Shown in pieces: positions 6,159 to 9,692 of a DNA stretch of 9,692 nt (positions are counted from its first letter, which is position 1; the number at the start of each line of letters is the position of its first letter). The notes under the pieces were generated by a model, which saw only the letters and a program-made list of their open reading frames with translations, had not been told where the DNA came from and made no database searches. A program made the position numbers and the translations under genes. The stretch is from Verrucomicrobiota bacterium (lineage in GTDB: Bacteria; Verrucomicrobiota; Verrucomicrobiia; Opitutales; Opitutaceae), in the NCBI GenBank assembly GCA_023386835.1, contig JAEWIY010000239.1:1-9692 (forward strand). The letters are read 5' to 3'.

Positions 6159-7202
6159 ATGAAACGCATCCAACATCTGCACCTGGCCTGGATCGGCTTG
6201 TGTTCACTCGCGTTGGCGGCGTCCGTGCAAGCGGACGTCGTGGAGACGCGGGGTGGCGCACGCCTCGTTGGCACTGTCAGCAGTATCGATGGCACCACGG
6301 TGCAGCTCGAGACGGACTACGCTGGGACTCTGGCGATCAAGCAAAGCGAGGTTGTCGCGATTTCCACCGACAATCCGCGATTCTACCGCCTCGCGGGCGG
6401 CACCGTGTTGCAAGGCACCGTGTCGACTGACACCAGCGGTCAGCTCGTCATCGCGGGCCAGGAGGGCTCGGTCAGCACGCCGGTTGGCGGCCTCGCCGCC
6501 ACCTGGGGCCCGACGGGCGAAGACCCGGCGGTCTCCGCGCTCCGCCGCAAGTGGAAGTACGAAGCGGGCATCGACATCTCGGGCAAGGACGGCAACAGCT
6601 CCCAGCTCGGCACCGCGATCAGCGGCCGCGCGGTGTTGAAGACCTCGCAAGACGCGCTCGAGTTCTACACTGCGTACCTGCGCGAGAAGTCCGACGGCAC
6701 CAAGTCGGCTGACCAGTTCAAGCTCGGCGTCGACTACCAGAACAACTTCGCGGGCCGCACGTCCTGGTACATGCGTGCCGAGGGTGGTTTTGACCGGATC
6801 AAGGACATCGACCTCTACACGATTGCGGCAGCCGGTCTCGGTTACGACTTCATCAAGAAGCCGAACCAGACGCTGACGGGTCGCGCCGGTTTGTCGTATC
6901 GGTATGAAGGCTACGGTGACCCGCTTGCGGATGACGTGAGCAGCGCCGGTCTCGATTTCGGCCTGAAGCACGAGCTGACCCGCGACAACTGGGCGATCAC
7001 CAACTCGTTGTCCTATGTCCCGGCGTTCGATGACTTCGGCAACTACCGCGTGACGCACGACTCCGGCTTTGAGATGCCGATCGCCGCTTCGCAGTGGAAG
7101 CTGCGGATCGGTATCGCCAACGACTTCACCAGCGAGCCGCCGGCGGGTCGTGAGGAACTGGATACCACGTACTACACCCGGTTGATCCTCAATTGGGAAT
7201 AA
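6159..7202 (+). CDS. Secreted DUF481-type outer-membrane barrel protein
   Basis: From ATG 6159 the precursor has 347 residues. Residues 1-25 are a signal peptide (HLHLAWIGLCSLALAASVQA, cut before DVVET). Residues about 28-115 hold two similar beta-rich units: GGARLVGTVSSIDGTTVQLE and GGTVLQGTVSTDTSGQLVIA, each followed by a strand-rich end (VVAIST and GGLAATW). Residues about 130-347 form a barrel of alternating strands with aromatic girdles (DALEFYTAYLREKSDGTKSADQ, FKLGVDYQNNFAGRTSWYMR), ending in LILNWE, typical of DUF481 (YdiY-like, salt-induced outer-membrane protein). The molecular role of the family is not established. An in-frame ATG at 6120 would add 13 residues before the signal peptide and is not preferred. 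GAGA at 6147-6150 is a weak ribosome site. Regular GC-ending codons and a strong terminator suggest high expression. The gene appears monocistronic. Confidence 0.87.
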   Translation: MKRIQHLHLAWIGLCSLALAASVQADVVETRGGARLVGTVSSIDGTTVQLETDYAGTLAIKQSEVVAISTDNPRFYRLAGGTVLQGTVSTDTSGQLVIAGQEGSVSTPVGGLAATWGPTGEDPAVSALRRKWKYEAGIDISGKDGNSSQLGTAISGRAVLKTSQDALEFYTAYLREKSDGTKSADQFKLGVDYQNNFAGRTSWYMRAEGGFDRIKDIDLYTIAAAGLGYDFIKKPNQTLTGRAGLSYRYEGYGDPLADDVSSAGLDFGLKHELTRDNWAITNSLSYVPAFDDFGNYRVTHDSGFEMPIAASQWKLRIGIANDFTSEPPAGREELDTTYYTRLILNWE

Positions 7203-7257
7203 GCGTTCCCGGCCTCGCCGGACGAACGACATTTTCCAATCGTTTCCAACTCTCCCG

Positions 7258-7286
7258 ACGGGCGCCCAAACGGCGCCCGTTTTTTT
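7258..7286 (+). terminator. Rho-independent terminator after the DUF481 gene
   Basis: CGGGCGCC (7259-7266) pairs with GGCGCCCG (7272-7279) around the loop CAAAC, an A-T pair extends the stem, and a run of seven T (7280-7286) follows. It lies 55 bp after the DUF481 stop codon. The T-run is on the plus strand only, so it does not serve the convergent Nudix gene. A smaller hairpin, CCGGC-CTC-GCCGG (7209-7221), precedes it. Confidence 0.92.
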
Positions 7287-7327
7287 GCGGCGGTCGGGCG
7301 CCGCGTGGACTCGCTGCTGCGGTGGGA

Positions 7328-7894
7328 TCAGGCCGTCGGCGCCGCCGCGGCCAGGCGTTGCAACTCCGGCAACGCGAGCAGGAACGCCGCGATGTGCAGT
7401 CCCTGGGTGAATTCGCCGTGATGGATCTCGTGCAGGATCCGCTCCACCGGCAGGAAGCGCGCCTCGATTTGCTCGTTCTCGTCCAGCGCCTGGGTGCCGA
7501 GCTCGTGCACGTCGGTTGCGAGAAAGAGGTGAAAACGGTTGGTCTGGCGCGCCGGGTTGGGGTGCATCACGTGCAGCAGCCGCCAGGTCTCGGCCGTGCA
7601 CCCGGATTCCTCGCGCAGTTCGCGTTGGGCGCTGCGCAGCGGGTCCTCGCCGCGTTCCACCACCCCGCCGGGCAGTTCAAGACAGAACGTGTTGGCGGCC
7701 GGCCGGAACTGCCGCACCACGGCGACCTGGCCGTCGGCGCGCGTCGCCACGACGTGAACCCAATCCGGATCATCGAGAATGTAATACGGCTCGATCACAC
7801 GCCCATCCGCGCGGCGGAAGGAGTCCGCACGCAGCGTGCACCAACGGTTCTGAAGCAGGGTTTGTGACGCTGTGCGCGCCCAAGGTTGCAGCAT
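7328..7894 (-). CDS. Nudix hydrolase, ADP-ribose pyrophosphatase-like
   Basis: The 188-residue protein contains a complete Nudix box, G-x5-E-x7-RE-L-x-EE-x-G-C, at residues 77-99 (Gly77, Glu83, Arg91, Glu92, Glu95, Glu96, Gly98). The acidic residues bind divalent metal and catalyse hydrolysis of nucleoside diphosphate-X compounds. A proline at 114, 16 residues after the last box glycine, is the known hallmark of ADP-ribose pyrophosphatases, and the N-terminal part (VVRQFRPAANTFCLELPGG) is also of that type. Likely cytoplasmic, degrading ADP-ribose or a related sugar nucleotide; the exact substrate is inferred. ATG 7894 is the natural start; no clear ribosome site. It follows the terC gene by 61 bp on the same strand and converges with the DUF481 gene, whose terminator lies between. 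Confidence 0.93.
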   Translation of the reverse strand: MLQPWARTASQTLLQNRWCTLRADSFRRADGRVIEPYYILDDPDWVHVVATRADGQVAVVRQFRPAANTFCLELPGGVVERGEDPLRSAQRELREESGCTAETWRLLHVMHPNPARQTNRFHLFLATDVHELGTQALDENEQIEARFLPVERILHEIHHGEFTQGLHIAAFLLALPELQRLAAAAPTA

Positions 7895-7930
7895 GCCGCG
7901 GTGTTAGGCGCGGTGCCGGGCGGCGTCGAG

Positions 7931-7946
7931 TCCCCGCTGCCGGGGA
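7931..7946. other. GC hairpin between terC-like and Nudix genes
   Basis: TCCCCG (7931-7936) and CGGGGA (7941-7946) form a perfect 6-bp stem with a 4-base loop, 9 bases after the terC-like stop codon and 36 bases before the Nudix ATG. On the minus strand no T-run follows, so it is at most a weak terminator or an RNA-stabilising stem that separates expression of the two genes. Confidence 0.4.
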
Positions 7947-7955
7947 GGGGCGCGC

Positions 7956-8915
7956 TCAGGCGCTGGGCGGCGTGGGCGGAGTTGGCGGAGTGGCGGCGGC
8001 TTCCTTCCTGGCGGCCCAGATCGAGGCAACCACGGACACGGCCAACGCAAGGCCAATCACGCCGAGCGATAGGCCGATCGGCACGTGATAGTAGCCCGAG
8101 ATGAGCATCTTCACGCCGATGAAGACCAGGATGAAGGCGAGGCCGAAGGAAAGGTAGCGGAACAGGCCCATCACGCCGTGCACGGCAAAGTAGAGCGACC
8201 GCAGGCCGAGGATCGCGAAGACGTTCGAAGTGAAAACGATGAACGGATTCTTGGTGATCGCGAGCACCGCCGGGATCGAATCGAGCGCAAAGGCCACATC
8301 GGTCGTCTCAATCACCAGGAGCACGATAAAGAGCGGCGTGGCCATGCGACGGCCGTTCTCGATGACAAAAAAGTGCCCGGACTTGTCGTGATGGCTGACA
8401 GGGTAAAACCGTTTGAAGAGCCGTACCGCGATGTTCTTCTCCGGATCGAACTCCTCTTTGTGCGGGCGGGCGATCTTGATGCCGGTGTAGACCAGAAAGG
8501 CGCCGAAGAGGTAGATCAGCCAGTGGAAGCGGTCGAGCAGCGTGACGCCGGCCAGAATGAAGGCCATGCGCATCACCGCTGCGCCGACGATGCCCCAGAA
8601 CAGGATGCGGTGCTGGTGCGCCGGCAGCACGCGGAAGTACGAGAAGATGACGATGAAAACGAAGACGTTATCGACGCTCAGAGAGATCTCCACGACGTAG
8701 CCGGTGAGCCACTCCAACCCGGCTGCGTGGCCCATCCAGTGCCAGACGATGAAGTTGAAGATCATCGCCAGGGTGAACCAGACGCCGCACCACATCAGCG
8801 CCTCCTTCATCTTCACGGCATGGGCGCCCCGGTGGAAGACCCCCAGATCCAGCGCCAGCATTGCGGCAATGAAGATGAAGAAACCCGCCCAAGCCCAAAG
8901 TGGCATTGAATCCAT
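7956..8915 (-). CDS. TerC/Alx-family integral membrane protein
   Basis: This 319-residue inner-membrane protein has about eight or nine hydrophobic segments, starting at residues 6-25 (LWAWAGFFIFIAAMLALDLG). The two TerC repeat cores are clear: LTGYVVEISLSVDNVFVFIV (70-89, Asp82) and ETTDVAFALDSIPAVLAITK (203-222, Asp206 and Asp212); these buried acids are conserved in TerC, Alx and MeeF-like proteins. Family members are tied to tellurite resistance and, for Alx/MeeF, to manganese export, including metalation of exported enzymes. Mn2+ export is the best guess here. A cytosolic loop lies near 149-185 (ARPHKEEFDPEKN). The C-terminus is a short Pro tail, TPPTPPTPPSA. ATG 8915 is used; ATG 8906 would shorten it by three residues. 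No manganese-riboswitch core was found upstream. Upstream of the Nudix gene on the same strand, diverging from the secreted protein gene. Confidence 0.94.
   Translation of the reverse strand: MDSMPLWAWAGFFIFIAAMLALDLGVFHRGAHAVKMKEALMWCGVWFTLAMIFNFIVWHWMGHAAGLEWLTGYVVEISLSVDNVFVFIVIFSYFRVLPAHQHRILFWGIVGAAVMRMAFILAGVTLLDRFHWLIYLFGAFLVYTGIKIARPHKEEFDPEKNIAVRLFKRFYPVSHHDKSGHFFVIENGRRMATPLFIVLLVIETTDVAFALDSIPAVLAITKNPFIVFTSNVFAILGLRSLYFAVHGVMGLFRYLSFGLAFILVFIGVKMLISGYYHVPIGLSLGVIGLALAVSVVASIWAARKEAAATPPTPPTPPSA
7965..7991. repeat. Three tandem 9-bp units in the terC-like 3' end
   Basis: GGGCGGCGT, GGGCGGAGT and TGGCGGAGT are contiguous 9-bp units. Read on the minus strand they encode Thr-Pro-Pro three times near the C-terminus of the TerC-like protein. 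Such a repeat can change copy number without breaking the frame. Confidence 0.75.
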
Positions 8916-8945
8916 GCTGGGAGGTACTGTTCAGGTGTCCCAGAG

Positions 8946-8957
8946 ACTTGTGCAAGT
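8946..8957. promoter_or_regulatory. Small palindrome in terC-like/secreted-protein divergent region
   Basis: ACTTG-TG-CAAGT is an inverted repeat with 5-bp arms located 31 bp upstream of the TerC-like ATG (8915). It may be an operator for terC but arms this short are expected by chance fairly often. The rest of the 136-bp divergent region shows no riboswitch or other clear structure. Confidence 0.2.
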
Positions 8958-9005
8958 GGGATCAGCAGTGGTTTGACGGCACATTGAAGGGTGGAGTGGT
9001 GTCGC

Positions 9006-9034
9006 TTGACCCGGTACGCTACGGCTTTTGAGTG
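9006..9034 (+). promoter_or_regulatory. Possible promoter of the secreted protein gene
   Basis: TTGACC (9006-9011) resembles a -35 box 41 bp before ATG 9052. At a 17-bp spacing the -10 position reads TGAGTG, a poor match, so support comes from the -35 hexamer and its location alone. Confidence 0.2.
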
Positions 9035-9051
9035 CCTCTAGCGTCTGCCTC

Positions 9052-9645
9052 ATGACAAACCGTTTGCGCCTTTCTTTTCTTGCCGGTCTGACCGCCCTTG
9101 GCGTGGCCGGTGCTCATGCCCAGGCCAGCCGCTCGCCGTTTTTGCCGCCGGACAGCCAGGCGGCTCCGGTGGCGACAAGCGAGGAGGCCGGACTGCAGTT
9201 CTGCGGCTACTTCGGCGAAGGCGATGCCATGCGCTACTGCATCTACGATCCGGCCCGGCGGCGCAGCGTGTGGCTGCGAGCGGGCGACGAGGATGGTCCG
9301 GTGCGGCTGGAGTCCTTCGATCCGGAGAACCGCACGGTCAGCGTTGTGCACAGCGGTCGCGCGCTGACGCTCAAGTTGCAGAGCGCGAAACTGGCCAACA
9401 ACGGCGCGGGTCCATCCGGCGGCGGCGCCTTCCCTTCAGCCAGCCCATTGCCGGCCGCCAACAATCCGCTCGTCAATACGGTCGTCACCAATCCCACGCC
9501 AGCCGACGAAGCGCGGCGCCTGGAGGCGGTGGCGGCGGAAGTGCGGCGTCGGCGTGCGCTGCGGCAGGCCGCGGCGCAGAATGCGGCGAATCAGGGCGGC
9601 GCGAATCCAGGGCCCCACCCCGAGCCGCGGCCGGGTCCGCGGTAG
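9052..9645 (+). CDS. Secreted/periplasmic protein of unknown function
   Basis: I do not recognise this 197-residue protein with confidence. Residues 1-23 are a Sec signal peptide (RLSFLAGLTALGVAGAHA, cut before QASRS). Residues 27-34 (SRSPFLPP) lead into a small beta-rich domain at about 47-115: GLQFCGYFGEGDAMRYCIYD, SVWLRAGDEDGPVRLESFD and GRALTLKLQSAKL, with two cysteines (51 and 63) that could form a disulphide. The pattern of short strands with a conditional xYD...WL..G motif is vaguely like periplasmic GspC/PilP-type domains of secretion systems, but that is only a resemblance. Residues 116-155 are a flexible Gly/Pro/Asn linker, 155-180 an Arg/Ala-rich helix (EARRLEAVAAEVRRRRALRQ), and the end is a Pro-rich tail (PGPHPEPRPGPR). 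ATG 9052 gives the signal peptide directly; an upstream in-frame TTG at 9028 adds eight residues and is less likely. A GC hairpin follows the stop codon. Confidence 0.75.
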   Translation: MTNRLRLSFLAGLTALGVAGAHAQASRSPFLPPDSQAAPVATSEEAGLQFCGYFGEGDAMRYCIYDPARRRSVWLRAGDEDGPVRLESFDPENRTVSVVHSGRALTLKLQSAKLANNGAGPSGGGAFPSASPLPAANNPLVNTVVTNPTPADEARRLEAVAAEVRRRRALRQAAAQNAANQGGANPGPHPEPRPGPR

Positions 9646-9661
9646 GATTTGCGCTACGATC

Positions 9662-9686
9662 CGCCGCGCGTCGTTGTCGCGCGGCG
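9662..9686. terminator. Strong GC hairpin after last gene, tail unresolved at window edge
   Basis: CGCCGCGCG (9662-9670) pairs perfectly with CGCGCGGCG (9678-9686) around the 7-base loop TCGTTGT, 17 bases after the stop codon. Only six bases remain before the window ends and they contain no T-run, so termination is possible but not shown. Confidence 0.4.
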
Positions 9687-9692
9687 CAGGAT

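Noticed and set aside
6204..7601. 465-residue minus-strand open frame crossing the DUF481 gene
   Set aside because: It is antisense to the signal-peptide/barrel gene, runs through the intrinsic terminator and into the Nudix gene in another frame, and its product has no recognisable domain.
8085..8909. 274-residue plus-strand open frame opposite the TerC-like gene
   Set aside because: Highly charged Asp/Glu/His-rich sequence is the expected antisense of membrane-helix codons; the TerC motifs on the other strand are unambiguous.
8916..9051. Manganese (yybP-ykoY) riboswitch upstream of the TerC-like gene
   Set aside because: This class often precedes alx/terC-type genes, but I found no conserved core or terminator/antiterminator stem in the 136-bp divergent region on the minus strand.

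Overview
The window is GC-rich, with dense, mostly leader-poor genes and very few recognisable Shine-Dalgarno sites. It encodes outer-membrane proteins (an LpxR-type barrel and a DUF481 barrel), so the host is a Gram-negative-type bacterium. The gene mix, the LpxR and DUF481 proteins and the scarcity of Shine-Dalgarno sites fit Verrucomicrobiota, perhaps Opitutaceae. That placement is inference from style, not from a marker gene.

Left part (1-2124): a signalling locus. A PAS-PAS sensor protein, cut by the left edge, and a single-domain globin lie on the minus strand. A receiver-LuxR/NarL response regulator is read divergently from them across a 127-bp region rich in perfect palindromes. Together they could be a gas- or redox-responsive two-component module.

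Middle block (2141-6054, minus strand): in transcription order, an RlmI/RlmK-like class I methyltransferase, an LpxR-like lipid A deacylase overlapping it by ATGA, a 187-bp gap, a UPF0309-type SIS sugar-phosphate protein, and a BadF/BadG-family (N-acetylglucosamine-kinase-like) sugar kinase. The last two look like an amino-sugar salvage pair. The gap is bounded by a perfect 20-bp inverted repeat (25 bp with two mismatches) built of RGTAGCR heptamers, the most unusual non-coding structure in the window.

Right part (6159-9645): a secreted DUF481 barrel protein (plus strand) with a textbook intrinsic terminator; a Nudix hydrolase of ADP-ribose pyrophosphatase type and a TerC/Alx membrane protein (minus strand); and, diverging from terC, a secreted protein of unknown function followed by a strong GC hairpin at the right edge.

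No tRNA, rRNA, CRISPR array, transposase or phage gene was seen. No gene-free stretch exceeds about 190 bases. Most genes look like ordinary chromosomal functions; the repeat-bounded gap and the globin/PAS/response-regulator locus deserve the closest look.
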